From NCBI RefSeq assembly GCF_009618275.1, contig NZ_WIAD01000040.1:1-52215 (forward strand): DNA of 52,215 nt, read 5' to 3'. A program made the position numbers and the translations under genes. This DNA is from Roseimaritima sediminicola. GTDB lineage: Bacteria > Planctomycetota > Planctomycetia > Pirellulales > Pirellulaceae. Every line of letters starts with the position of its first letter. Position 1 is the stretch's first letter. Shown piece by piece: positions 26,587-35,302 of this stretch. The notes below the pieces were generated by a model, which searched no databases, had not been told where the DNA came from, and saw only the letters and a list, made by a program, of their open reading frames with translations.

Positions 26587-27462
26587 ATGGGTGAACCCAT
26601 CCTGCAAGCCCTCGAGCTGCAAAAGACCTATGGCCGGCGACGCGTCGTCGATGGGGTGAATCTGCACGTTGGCGAAGCCGAAATCGTGGGACTGCTGGGC
26701 CCCAACGGCGCCGGCAAATCGACCAGTTTCCGGATGATCTGCGGGATGGTCGAACCGGACCGCGGACGCGTGTTCTTGAGCGGTCAGGACGTGACCGATT
26801 GGCCGATGTTTCGCCGCGCTCGCGATGGCGCCATGGGCTACCTGCCTCAGGAACCCAGCGTCTTCCGCAAATTGACGGTCGAACAGAATATCTCCTCGCT
26901 GTTCGAACTGCTGGGACTGGGCCGCCGCGAACGCAAACAACGCACCGACCAGTTGTTGGAAGAGTTTAATATCACCCATATCCGCCGCAGCCGCGCGGCC
27001 GGATTGTCCGGAGGCGAACGCCGACGACTGGAGATCGCACGCTGCTTGGTCTCGGATCCGCGGATCGTCATGTTGGACGAGCCGTTTGCGGGGATCGATC
27101 CGGTGACCGTCCAGTCGATTCAGGGCGTGATCCATCAGCTGCGCGACGCCGGGATCGCGGTCCTGATCACCGACCACGCCGCCCGCGAGATCCTCGGCAC
27201 GGTCGATCGCTGTTATGTGATCAGCAAGGGACAGGTGTTGATCGACGGCAGCCCCGAGGAAGTCAAGCGGCACCCCCAGGTGCGCAAAGAGTACCTGGGC
27301 GACATGGACGGCGCCGCCACGGTGGCGACCGGCAGCACAATCCCCGCTCCGCATCTGCAGACCGCGCCCGTCAGCGCTGGATCGCCACCTCCGGGTCCTT
27401 CGACGCAGGCTGGCGCAGCACGGCCTGGCGCAGCCCCGCGACGCCGCGTCACGGACGTCTGA
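26587..27462 (+). CDS. lptB: LPS export ABC transporter ATP-binding protein
   Basis: This 291-residue ATPase powers extraction of lipopolysaccharide from the inner membrane together with LptFG. Walker A is GPNGAGKST (38-46), the signature is LSGGERRRLEIARCL, and Walker B is IVMLDEPFAGIDPVTVQSI, followed by LITDHAAREIL. These match LptB more closely than LivF-type relatives. Compared with about 240 residues in enterobacteria, it carries an extra C-terminal tail of about 50 residues rich in Ala and Pro. The start has a good ribosome-binding site AAGGA (26576-26580). No other lpt gene is adjacent; lepB precedes it and the two may be co-transcribed. Confidence 0.93.
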   Translation: MGEPILQALELQKTYGRRRVVDGVNLHVGEAEIVGLLGPNGAGKSTSFRMICGMVEPDRGRVFLSGQDVTDWPMFRRARDGAMGYLPQEPSVFRKLTVEQNISSLFELLGLGRRERKQRTDQLLEEFNITHIRRSRAAGLSGGERRRLEIARCLVSDPRIVMLDEPFAGIDPVTVQSIQGVIHQLRDAGIAVLITDHAAREILGTVDRCYVISKGQVLIDGSPEEVKRHPQVRKEYLGDMDGAATVATGSTIPAPHLQTAPVSAGSPPPGPSTQAGAARPGAAPRRRVTDV

Positions 27463-27554
27463 GCATTCCGGCGAATCGCCTACAACCGCCTGCGCCCCGG
27501 GAGAGCGGCTATCATGTCACGAGACACCCATTCCCAACTCGTTGTACGTGAGAC

Positions 27555-29861
27555 GTGCCCGTGCCGAAAGCTGTTCTCGTGCTGTTCGTCTCGTTGTCGG
27601 TCCTGCTGTCTGGTTCTGCTTTCGCGCAGTCCAGCCTCGACGCTCCGCCGCTGCCCGGCACCGAGCCGCTGACCGCCGACGGCGATCTCGCGGCTCAGAT
27701 GGTTGCTGGCGCCGACGCGTTTCTGCTCCGCGAACTGGAACGCTCGGTCGCTCGCCGCGCGGAATACAGGAATCGTGATGAATCCAATCGCCAGCGGCTG
27801 GCTCACATCTTGGGCGTCCGCGATCCGCGGCTTTCCTTCGACGCTCTGGAACTGGTCGCGACGACGGCCCGGTCCCATGAGGTTGGCCAAGCAGCCGGCT
27901 ACAAAATTTTCGCCGTACGCTGGCCGGTGATCCGCAACGTGCACGGCGAAGGCTTGTTGTTGGTCCCCGATGCACCGCCGGTGGCCAACGCGATCGCGAT
28001 ACCGGACGCCGATCAAACGCCCGAGATGATTTGTGGTCTCGAGCCGGGACTATCCCGCGAAAGCCAATTTGCCCGCCGGCTGGCTGAATCGGGCTGCCGG
28101 GTCTTGGTGCCCACGTTGATCAGCCGTGAGGTTCACCGCCGTGGCGGACGGGTCGACCTCACAAATCGCGAATACTTGTACCGCAGCGGGTTTGTCTTGG
28201 GACGCCATCTGATCGGCTTCGAGTTGCAAAAAATCCTGGCCGGCGTCGACTGGTATGAGCGAGAATCACAGGGTAATGCTGGACAAGAGGCTTCGGCGAT
28301 CCCCACCGCGGTGGTCGGCTATGGCGAAGGCGGGATGTTGGCGTTGTACGCCGCGGCGCTGGACCCCCGCATCGACCGCACCTGCGTAGCCGGTTATTTC
28401 GGTCCACGCGAAACCCTTTGGCAACAGCCGATTTCTAGAAATGTCTTCGGACTGCTCGAGCGGTTCGGGGATGCGGAACTTGCCGCAATGGTTTTGCCGC
28501 GCAAACTGGTGCTTTCGATCGGACCCTATCCCAACGTTCAAATCAACGGTACGGGGGCCGCCCAGGCGCGGCTTGGCACGCCTAGCGCGCACGAGGTTCA
28601 AGGTGAACTGGAGCGATTGCGGGGCATCGTGGATGCGGAGAATCTGTCCGCGCTGGTCGTGTCGACCAACGATACAGAGAACACCACCCTGGTTTCGCAA
28701 GCGGCCTTGCAAAGCCTGCTGAACGACACGCCGCTTGCCAGCCATGGGGACGTCCGGCCGCTGGGGCTGGGCATCGACACGGCCGAGCGCCAGCGTCGAC
28801 AGGTCCGCGAGATCGAACAGCACAACCAGTGGCTGCTGGGCGAGAGCCCTTACGTGCGTCAAGATTTCATGAACATCGGCCGGACGTCGCGGGACCACGC
28901 CGATGGCCGCAATCGACTGGACACCTCCTCCATCGAGGCCTACCAGAAATCGATCGAACCTTTTCGCGATACGTTTCGCGAAGAGATCATCGGCCACTTC
29001 GATCTGCAACCGCTGCCCTTCAACGCACGTTCGCGAAAGGTCTACGACGATGAAACCTGGGAGGGTTATGAAGTCGTGTTGGACGTCTTTCCCGACGTGT
29101 TCGCGTACGGGATTCTTTGTCTGCCAAAGGATCTGATGCCCGGCGAAAAACGTCCGGTCGTCGTCTGTCAGCACGGTTTGGAGGGGCGGCCACGGGACGT
29201 CGTGACGGGAGACCATCGAGCGTATCATGACTTTGCATCGAAGCTGGCCGAACGCGGCTACATCACCTTCGCGCCGCAGAACCTGTACATCGGCAAGGAC
29301 AAGTTCCGCACGTTGCAGCGGAAAGCCAATCCGATCGGAAAGACATTGTTCTCGTTGATGGTTCCCCAGCATCAACAGATCGTGGATTGGCTTCAGACGC
29401 AGCCCTTTGTCGATGGCCAGCGGATCGCTTTCTATGGGCTTTCCTATGGCGGCAAGAGCGCCATGCGAATCCCGCCGCTGGTTCCGGATTATTGCCTCTC
29501 GATCTGTTCGGCCGACTTCAATGAATGGGTCGGCAAGAACGCCTCGACGCGGTCGCCCTACAGCTATGTCTGGACGGGCGAGTATGAGATTTTTGAGTTC
29601 GATCTTGGCAGTACCTTCAACTATGCGGAGATGGCTGCGTTGATCGCGCCGCGTCCATTTATGGTCGAACGAGGTCATTTCGATGGCGTCGGTTCCGACG
29701 AGGACGTGGCCTACGAGTTCGCCAAGGTCCGACATCTGTACGCCGCGCGACTGGACCTTCCGGAACGCTGCGAAATCGAGACCTTCGTCGGCCCCCACAC
29801 CATCCACGGCCAAGGTACCTTCGAATTCCTGGACAAGCATTTAAAGCCGAACGGCGAGTAG
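27555..29861 (+). CDS. Secreted double alpha/beta-hydrolase (acetyl-xylan-esterase-like)
   Basis: This 768-residue protein begins with a signal peptide (AVLVLFVSLSVLLSGSAFAQ, cleaved near residue 25). It contains two alpha/beta-hydrolase-like units. In the first (about 90-360) the nucleophile elbow reads GYGEGG (255-260), with Glu where the catalytic Ser is expected. In the second (about 480-765) it reads GLSYGG with Ser630, and His in HTIHGQG near the C-terminus could complete the triad. The second unit resembles acetyl-xylan esterases and dienelactone-hydrolase relatives. The start is GTG 27555; GTG 27561 is an alternative. It probably removes acyl groups from polysaccharides outside the cytoplasm, which is inference from the family. 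Confidence 0.78.
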   Translation: MPVPKAVLVLFVSLSVLLSGSAFAQSSLDAPPLPGTEPLTADGDLAAQMVAGADAFLLRELERSVARRAEYRNRDESNRQRLAHILGVRDPRLSFDALELVATTARSHEVGQAAGYKIFAVRWPVIRNVHGEGLLLVPDAPPVANAIAIPDADQTPEMICGLEPGLSRESQFARRLAESGCRVLVPTLISREVHRRGGRVDLTNREYLYRSGFVLGRHLIGFELQKILAGVDWYERESQGNAGQEASAIPTAVVGYGEGGMLALYAAALDPRIDRTCVAGYFGPRETLWQQPISRNVFGLLERFGDAELAAMVLPRKLVLSIGPYPNVQINGTGAAQARLGTPSAHEVQGELERLRGIVDAENLSALVVSTNDTENTTLVSQAALQSLLNDTPLASHGDVRPLGLGIDTAERQRRQVREIEQHNQWLLGESPYVRQDFMNIGRTSRDHADGRNRLDTSSIEAYQKSIEPFRDTFREEIIGHFDLQPLPFNARSRKVYDDETWEGYEVVLDVFPDVFAYGILCLPKDLMPGEKRPVVVCQHGLEGRPRDVVTGDHRAYHDFASKLAERGYITFAPQNLYIGKDKFRTLQRKANPIGKTLFSLMVPQHQQIVDWLQTQPFVDGQRIAFYGLSYGGKSAMRIPPLVPDYCLSICSADFNEWVGKNASTRSPYSYVWTGEYEIFEFDLGSTFNYAEMAALIAPRPFMVERGHFDGVGSDEDVAYEFAKVRHLYAARLDLPERCEIETFVGPHTIHGQGTFEFLDKHLKPNGE

Positions 29862-30072
29862 CTTGCCGGCCGCTCGGTGAGGGCATGCGGCGGGCGCTTC
29901 AGCGACGAAAAGGGCCACCATTCGAAGTCTGGCGACTTCGTCTACGCGGGGCGTTGTGGGTCGTAGCGAGAGGATTTTGCGTTCTGGTGGCGAATCCGGG
30001 ACCGCAAGGCTGACTTTTGCCTCTGCGGTGACCATAATTAGGGCGTGCGTTCCCTTCTGTTAGAGAGTTTCG
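29862..30072. repeat. Spacer with a dispersed repeat copy
   Basis: A copy of the TTCGAAGTCTGGCGACTTCG element lies at 29921-29940 and is itself nearly palindromic. The rest shows no open frame. The last 60 bases, which are AT-richer and contain ACCATAATTAGG, are the likely promoter region of the following gene. Confidence 0.55.
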
Positions 30073-31911
30073 ATGAGCCAAGTTGCCTGTCCGCGTTGTG
30101 ACGAAACCATCCGCGTCCCCGAAGCGATGCCGCCGGCCGACGCCTCAGCAAAATGCCCCTGGTGCCACGAGACCTTCTCTTTTGGCGAGCTGGAAAACCG
30201 CATGCCGCCGATGCTGCAGTGGGTCGACAGCGATGGCGAACCGATCCCCTACAGCGCCGGCGCCCTGGTCGGAAGCGCTGCCGGCACGTCCATGGGCACA
30301 GCCTACGAGGATCCTTCGGCTGCGGGAGCCTCCAGTCCGACGACGGACTCTGAATCCCTGGGCTGGTCGCCTGAACCGAGCCACGAGGAGGCGTCGGAAC
30401 TGGGTGGTTTCCAGGCTTTTTCCGATTCCGAATCCGATTCCGATGCACCGGCCGAATTCAGCGCCCCGGCGGTGGGTGCCGCGGACGACGCGGCCGAGAT
30501 CAACACGCTTGACCAATTGGACAGCGTCGGCCCGGCCCGTCGCGGCTTCGAGGCCCCCGCGATGCGTCCCCATCGACGCAGCCAAAAGTCCGCGTCGCCG
30601 CTGAAGACGATGATCCAGATGCTGCTGGGCGGCGCCGTGGCGATTCCGCTGACCGGCGTCATCCTCTACGCGATCCAAGCGATGGGCTGGAAAACCTTCG
30701 ACTTTGGCTTCTATCCCTTCGACGGCACCGCCGGGGGTCCGCGAAGGACCGCCGCCGCACCGATGGACGTCGACCCGCCTACCCAACCCCAGCCATCGGA
30801 CCCCGATGCCGCGGCGTCCCCACCTCGCGAACTGAACGACGGCGTAATGCCCTTTGCGGCCAACGGCTCCGAGCGGGAATTCGTGCCCCGCTCGCTGCCC
30901 GGCGACCCCGACCAAACCGTCCGAACCCCCGGCGACGCGCTCGATCAGGCCGCTTCGGCTTTTAACGCCGACGAACCGGCCGAAGACAGCGGCGAACCGG
31001 CGTTGGATGGCGGAGATCCGGAAATGGGCGACGGCGACCTGAGCGTCCTGGACGAGCAGCCCGCCGGTGACAGCACGGTGCCTCCGGTGGCCGACATGCC
31101 GGAAATGCCCGAAGTGGCGATCCCCGATGTCGGTGGCGATTTGGCTAGCCCCCTGGCCGGCGACGGCAGCGCCGATCCGGAGGCGGACGTGCCGACAGTC
31201 AGCGAGTTGCCCGCGCCGGGACCGGCCAGCCCGGCCGACGAGTCCGATGTGGATTCGCCCGAAATGGATTCACCTGACGCGGACGCCCCCGAAACGAACA
31301 CGCCCGAAGCTGACTCGCCCGAGACCGACGCGCCCGAAACCGACACACCCGAAGCTGACGCGCCCGAAACCGACGCTACCGCGCCGGCCGGCGCCGATTC
31401 CCCGGCCGGGGCGTCAGCGGAAGTTTCGCAGGAGCTGCTGGACGCGATCGAGAAAGCGGAAACGCAGTCGGAGCAGCTGAACGCGGCGCTCTCGGCCAGC
31501 GACGACGCGTCCACTCGCCGGCGTCTGCTGGGGCAGTTCTATTACTCGCTGGCCGAAGTCGGCCAGGAAGGGCATCCGGCCGCCACGGCCGCGTACGAAG
31601 CTTTGTTCTCCCAGATGCGGGGCGCCGGTCATCTGGAGTTGATGTCTCAGTTCGGCAGCCGCTGGGTGGCCGAAGGGAATCTGGTCAAACAAGGGGTGTT
31701 CGCCTCCGGCACGCTGCAGCAGGACGGTGAGCAGGTGGTGTTGGTGATGCCGCCCTATAAATCCGAGACCATCACGGTGCCGATGGACGGCTGGCAGGCC
31801 AACCAGCTGGATCCCGAGGCGTGGCTGGGCAAGGATGTGTACGTGCTGGCCAAATTGGAAGGGCCGATCGGCGAGCGTCGCGGTACGATCCGTTATGTGG
31901 AAGCCCAGTGA
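30073..31911 (+). CDS. Zinc-ribbon, single-helix membrane protein with acidic repeats
   Basis: The 612-residue product starts with a zinc-ribbon-like domain (Cys6-x2-Cys9 and Cys28-x2-Cys31). A long acidic linker and one membrane helix at about 178-200 (MIQMLLGGAVAIPLTGVIL) follow. After that comes a disordered Pro/Asp/Glu region whose segment at about 392-436 consists of DAPET / DSPET pentapeptides. The C-terminal 150 residues form a globular domain (LLGQFYYSLAEVGQEGHPAA, YVLAKLEGPIGERRGTIRYV) that I do not recognise. The zinc ribbon at the cytoplasmic end and a single helix are reminiscent of planctomycete MJ0042-type proteins. The stop overlaps the next ATG by one base (TGATG), so the two proteins probably act together. 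Confidence 0.75.
   Translation: MSQVACPRCDETIRVPEAMPPADASAKCPWCHETFSFGELENRMPPMLQWVDSDGEPIPYSAGALVGSAAGTSMGTAYEDPSAAGASSPTTDSESLGWSPEPSHEEASELGGFQAFSDSESDSDAPAEFSAPAVGAADDAAEINTLDQLDSVGPARRGFEAPAMRPHRRSQKSASPLKTMIQMLLGGAVAIPLTGVILYAIQAMGWKTFDFGFYPFDGTAGGPRRTAAAPMDVDPPTQPQPSDPDAAASPPRELNDGVMPFAANGSEREFVPRSLPGDPDQTVRTPGDALDQAASAFNADEPAEDSGEPALDGGDPEMGDGDLSVLDEQPAGDSTVPPVADMPEMPEVAIPDVGGDLASPLAGDGSADPEADVPTVSELPAPGPASPADESDVDSPEMDSPDADAPETNTPEADSPETDAPETDTPEADAPETDATAPAGADSPAGASAEVSQELLDAIEKAETQSEQLNAALSASDDASTRRRLLGQFYYSLAEVGQEGHPAATAAYEALFSQMRGAGHLELMSQFGSRWVAEGNLVKQGVFASGTLQQDGEQVVLVMPPYKSETITVPMDGWQANQLDPEAWLGKDVYVLAKLEGPIGERRGTIRYVEAQ
31250..31380. repeat. 15-bp tandem repeat encoding acidic pentapeptides
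   Basis: Units resembling GACGCGCCCGAAACC repeat at 15-base spacing and encode D(A/S/T)PE(T/A) pentapeptides in the disordered region of the zinc-ribbon membrane protein. The period is a multiple of three and the copies are diverged, so the array appears old and selected as protein. Confidence 0.8.
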
Positions 31912-33008
31912 TGGCCGACGACGACACGCCTACCGACCCGCCCCCAGCTGCCAACGATGCGGCGGCGGGCGATGACACGCCGGCGAGCCCGACCGGCGAG
32001 GCCGACGCGGCAGGCGAGGCCTCGCTGCTGGGCTATCTGTTCTACGGACTGTCGCTGCCCGAGCGGACCGTCCGCAGCCTGTCGGCCGTCGCGGGCGGCC
32101 TGCTGAACGAAACCGCCGCACGTTTAATTCCCACGGCCTTTCGCAGCTCCAAGAGTTACGCCCTGTTTGTGCAGCAAGCCTTGGACATGGCGGTGCACGA
32201 TTTCGGCGGCGTGCCCGCCCCAGAAAGAGCGACGGCCGCTGACGCCGCAGCCTCGCCGGCCAGCTCGCCGCAGGAGGTGGACCTGGCTCGTAAAGCGGTC
32301 GGCGGCATGCTGGACATCGCTAGCCTCTCGACGCTGCACCTCTCGCCGATGACCGTCCTGGCAGCGTTCAGCGATTTGGCCTACGGCTCCAGCCACTACC
32401 TGCGGGAGCTGAGCGCGGAACTGAAACGCCAAGGCGTGATCGATTCTGGCACCTCCATCGACCACGTTTCGGATCTGCTGGACGCCCTGCAGACGGCCAG
32501 CAATCAAGCGACCGATGCCCTGGACCAGCCGCCAATTAATCTCGACGGACTGCGGCAGACGATCGAACAGACGCGGCAGAGCATCCAGCAGGTGGATCCC
32601 ACGCAATTGATCCCACAGGCGGAGATCGCGAGGTTGTGGGACGAGATGGAAACCGCCGCCCAGGAAGCCGAGGTGGGCATCCTGGACGTCAGCACGACGA
32701 TGACCATGTTTGCCATGAACCGCGTGACGCTGGTTGGCAAAGGAGCGTTATCAAGTGTGACGGTGGCCGGAAACCTGCTGGATCAACACATCCTTCGCCA
32801 CTACGTCGCGGGCCTGGCCGAGATCCGCAGCGCCGGCCTGTACGCGACCCTGAACCGCTCCAGCGAGCCGTACCTGGAAGCGGTCTGGAACAACTTCGGC
32901 GACCAGCGGGTGACCTGGACCGAAGATTTCTTGAGTGGCCGCATGGTCAACCGCGGCGTCGCCGGCCTACGAGGCTGGTGGGCCGGCGAATCGTCCGAGT
33001 CAAAGTAG
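31911..33008 (+). CDS. Hypothetical protein coupled to the zinc-ribbon membrane protein
   Basis: This 365-residue protein has no motif I recognise. After an acidic, disordered N-terminus (1-45) it is mostly helical, with hydrophobic patches at about 70-90 (SLSAVAGGLLNETAARLI) and 275-300. An amphipathic or coiled-coil region (about 160-265) contains DGLRQTIEQTRQSIQQVD. A short Trp-rich end (RGWWAGESSESK) closes the protein. It might associate with membranes, but no clear spanning helix is present. ATG 31911 overlaps the TGA of the upstream gene. Its own stop TAG lies inside the first copy of a GTAGCTCGGC repeat. Confidence 0.7.
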   Translation: MADDDTPTDPPPAANDAAAGDDTPASPTGEADAAGEASLLGYLFYGLSLPERTVRSLSAVAGGLLNETAARLIPTAFRSSKSYALFVQQALDMAVHDFGGVPAPERATAADAAASPASSPQEVDLARKAVGGMLDIASLSTLHLSPMTVLAAFSDLAYGSSHYLRELSAELKRQGVIDSGTSIDHVSDLLDALQTASNQATDALDQPPINLDGLRQTIEQTRQSIQQVDPTQLIPQAEIARLWDEMETAAQEAEVGILDVSTTMTMFAMNRVTLVGKGALSSVTVAGNLLDQHILRHYVAGLAEIRSAGLYATLNRSSEPYLEAVWNNFGDQRVTWTEDFLSGRMVNRGVAGLRGWWAGESSESK

Positions 33009-33099
33009 CTCGGCAGGCCAAAGTAGCTCGGCAGCCCAGAGTAGCTCGGCTGTCCCAGCCGAAAACCAACCTCGCTCACGGCTGGGACAGCCGTGCTAC
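33003..33099. repeat. GTAGCTCGGC repeats and long hairpin
   Basis: Three direct copies of AGTAGCTCGGC lie at about 33005, 33021 and 33040. The last begins a stem-loop whose arms, 33041-33061 and 33079-33099, are 21 bases long and complementary except at one position. The core CTCGGCTGTCCCAGCCGA recurs at 52161-52178. The hairpin ends in CTACTTTTCGC, so it may double as the terminator of the gene ending at 33008. Confidence 0.75.
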
Positions 33100-33146
33100 T
33101 TTTCGCTTAACTTTCGGCGGAGCGAAAGGCGACGCTGATGCCCCGG

Positions 33147-35198
33147 TTATCCGACCGACTCTTTGGCGGCGGTGACCACGGCGTCGGTGGTGATGTTGAA
33201 CTTGGAGTAGACCGCATCGAAGGGGCCCGAAGCGCCGTAACCCTTCATGCCCACGAAGCGACCTTCGAATCCGAGGTAGCGGTCCCAGCTCTGCCGGATT
33301 CCCGCTTCGACGGCCACGCGGGCGGTGCACGCCGGGGGCAGCACCGCGTTGCGGTACGCTTCGTCTTGCTGTTCGAACAATTCATGGCAAGGCATGCTGA
33401 CGACGCGTGCTTTGACGCCGTCGGCGGTCAGACGCTCGTAGGCTTCGACGCACAGCGACAGTTCGCTGCCGGTGCCCATCAGGATCACGTCGGGTTGGCC
33501 TTCGCAATCGGCCAGCACATAACCGCCTTTGGCACAGCCGTCGGCGGCGGCGTATTTGTCGCGGCACAGGGTGGCCATGTTTTGACGCGACAGGACGAAC
33601 GCCGAGGGCTGGTCGCTGATCTGCATCGCCGCGCGATAACAAGCGGCCACTTCGTTGGCGTCGCCGGGCCGGAAGACGTTCAACCCCGGGATCGCTCGGC
33701 ACGCCGAGAGGTGTTCGACCGGTTGGTGCGTGGGACCGTCTTCACCGACGCCGATCGAATCGTGCGTCAACACGTACCACACCGGTTGGTGCATGATCGC
33801 GCTGAGCCGCATCGAGGCTCGCATGTAATCGGTAAAGACGAAGAAGGTCGCGCCGTAGGCCCGCAGCCCCGACAGCGACAAACCGTTGCAGACGGCCGCC
33901 ATGGCATGCTCGCGGATGCCGAAGTGCAGGTTCCGGCCGCCGGGGTTGCCGGGCAGGAAATGACCGGCGTCTTCGAAGTTCAGCAGCGTCTTGGTGCTCG
34001 GCGCGAGGTCGGCCGAACCGCCGATCATGAACGGGACCTTGGCCGCGATCGCGTTCAGCACTTTGCCGCTGCTGTTTCGCGTCGCGTCGCCCTTCTCGCT
34101 GGCTTCGAACGTGGGGATCTCGCTGTCCCAGCCCTCGGGCAATTCACCGGCGAACATCGTCTTCAGTTCCGCAGCCTTGTCGGCGTGGTCCTGTTGGTAC
34201 TGCGACCAAACCTGTTTCCAATCCGCCGACGCGGCCGCACCGCGTTTGCCGATGTTGTCGTCGAAGTGTTCGCGGACGCCTTCGGGAACGAAGAACTTTT
34301 CGTTTTCCGGCAAGCCATAGCTGGCCTTGGCCAGGGCGACTTCGTCCCAGCCCAGGGGAGCCCCGTGGGCGCCGTGGGTGTTCTGTTTGTTGGGGGCGCC
34401 GTAGCCGATGATGCTGCGGACAACGATCAACGTGGGCCGGTCGTCGCAGGCTTTGAACTGCTGGAGGGCTTCGCCCAGTTTGGCGGTGTCGTTGGCGTCA
34501 TCGACGTGCACGACGTTCCAGCCCAACCCTTCGAAACGGCGGCCGACGTCTTCGCTGAACGCCAGGTCCGTGTCGCCTTCGATCGTGATGTTGTTGTCGT
34601 CGTACAACCAGCACAGGTTCGACAGTTTCAGGTGCCCGGCCATCGAAGCGGCTTCGCTGGAGATGCCTTCCATCAAGTCGCCGTCGCTGCACAGCGAGTA
34701 CACGTCGTAATCGAACAGGGTGTGCGAGTCGGTGTTGTAGCGAGCGGCCAACCACTTCGACGCCATGGCCATCCCGACGCTGTTGGCCACGCCCTGACCC
34801 AGCGGACCGGTCGTGGTCTCGATGCCGGCGGCGAAACCGTATTCGGGGTGACCGGCACAGGGGCTGTCGATCTGGCGGAACTTGCGGATGTCGTCCAGCG
34901 ACACGGCGGGCTTGTCGGTGGGCTTGCCCTCGGCGTCGGTCGCTTTGACGCCGATCAGGTGCAGGACCGAATACAACAGCATCGAAGCGTGCCCGCAGGA
35001 CAACACGAAACGGTCGCGGTTGGGCCACTGCGGGTCGGCCGGATCGTAGCGCATCGCGTCGTTGAACACCTGGTAAGCCACCGGCGCGAGGGCCATCGGT
35101 GTGCCGGGGTGCCCGCTGTTGGCCGTTTGCACGGCGTCCATGCTGAGGGAACGGATCGTATCAATAGCGGCTTTTTCGATATCAGTCGCGACAGACAT
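33147..35198 (-). CDS. tkt: Transketolase
   Basis: This 683-residue, full-length transketolase transfers two-carbon ketol units in the pentose phosphate pathway and needs thiamine diphosphate. Visible are the N-terminal substrate motif SGHPGTPMAL with His30, a GHPEYGFAAGIETTTGPLGQ segment, and the cofactor motif SDGDLMEG with the following DDNNITIEG near residue 170-195. The pyrimidine-binding domain is seen in FFVFTDYMRASMRLSAIM and GVGEDGPTHQPVEHL. The usual GDG of the cofactor motif begins with Ser here (CSDGD). ATG 35198 gives the normal family start (SVATDIEKAAIDTIRSL). The gene stands between the hairpin downstream and a 104-base gap to the NfeD-like gene. Confidence 0.96.
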   Translation of the reverse strand: MSVATDIEKAAIDTIRSLSMDAVQTANSGHPGTPMALAPVAYQVFNDAMRYDPADPQWPNRDRFVLSCGHASMLLYSVLHLIGVKATDAEGKPTDKPAVSLDDIRKFRQIDSPCAGHPEYGFAAGIETTTGPLGQGVANSVGMAMASKWLAARYNTDSHTLFDYDVYSLCSDGDLMEGISSEAASMAGHLKLSNLCWLYDDNNITIEGDTDLAFSEDVGRRFEGLGWNVVHVDDANDTAKLGEALQQFKACDDRPTLIVVRSIIGYGAPNKQNTHGAHGAPLGWDEVALAKASYGLPENEKFFVPEGVREHFDDNIGKRGAAASADWKQVWSQYQQDHADKAAELKTMFAGELPEGWDSEIPTFEASEKGDATRNSSGKVLNAIAAKVPFMIGGSADLAPSTKTLLNFEDAGHFLPGNPGGRNLHFGIREHAMAAVCNGLSLSGLRAYGATFFVFTDYMRASMRLSAIMHQPVWYVLTHDSIGVGEDGPTHQPVEHLSACRAIPGLNVFRPGDANEVAACYRAAMQISDQPSAFVLSRQNMATLCRDKYAAADGCAKGGYVLADCEGQPDVILMGTGSELSLCVEAYERLTADGVKARVVSMPCHELFEQQDEAYRNAVLPPACTARVAVEAGIRQSWDRYLGFEGRFVGMKGYGASGPFDAVYSKFNITTDAVVTAAKESVG

Positions 35199-35302
35199 TG
35201 CAGTACCACACAGTAAGAAGGGTTATTTATTCGCCCAAAGCGTACGCGGAAATGGCCGTAAAGCAAAGCCGGGGTACATTCGCCAACCCCACCCCCTGCC
35301 AC

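Noticed and set aside
33138-35216. 692-codon open frame on the plus strand opposite transketolase
   Set aside because: The translation is His/Arg/Gln-rich with no motif, and the minus-strand gene is an obvious transketolase.
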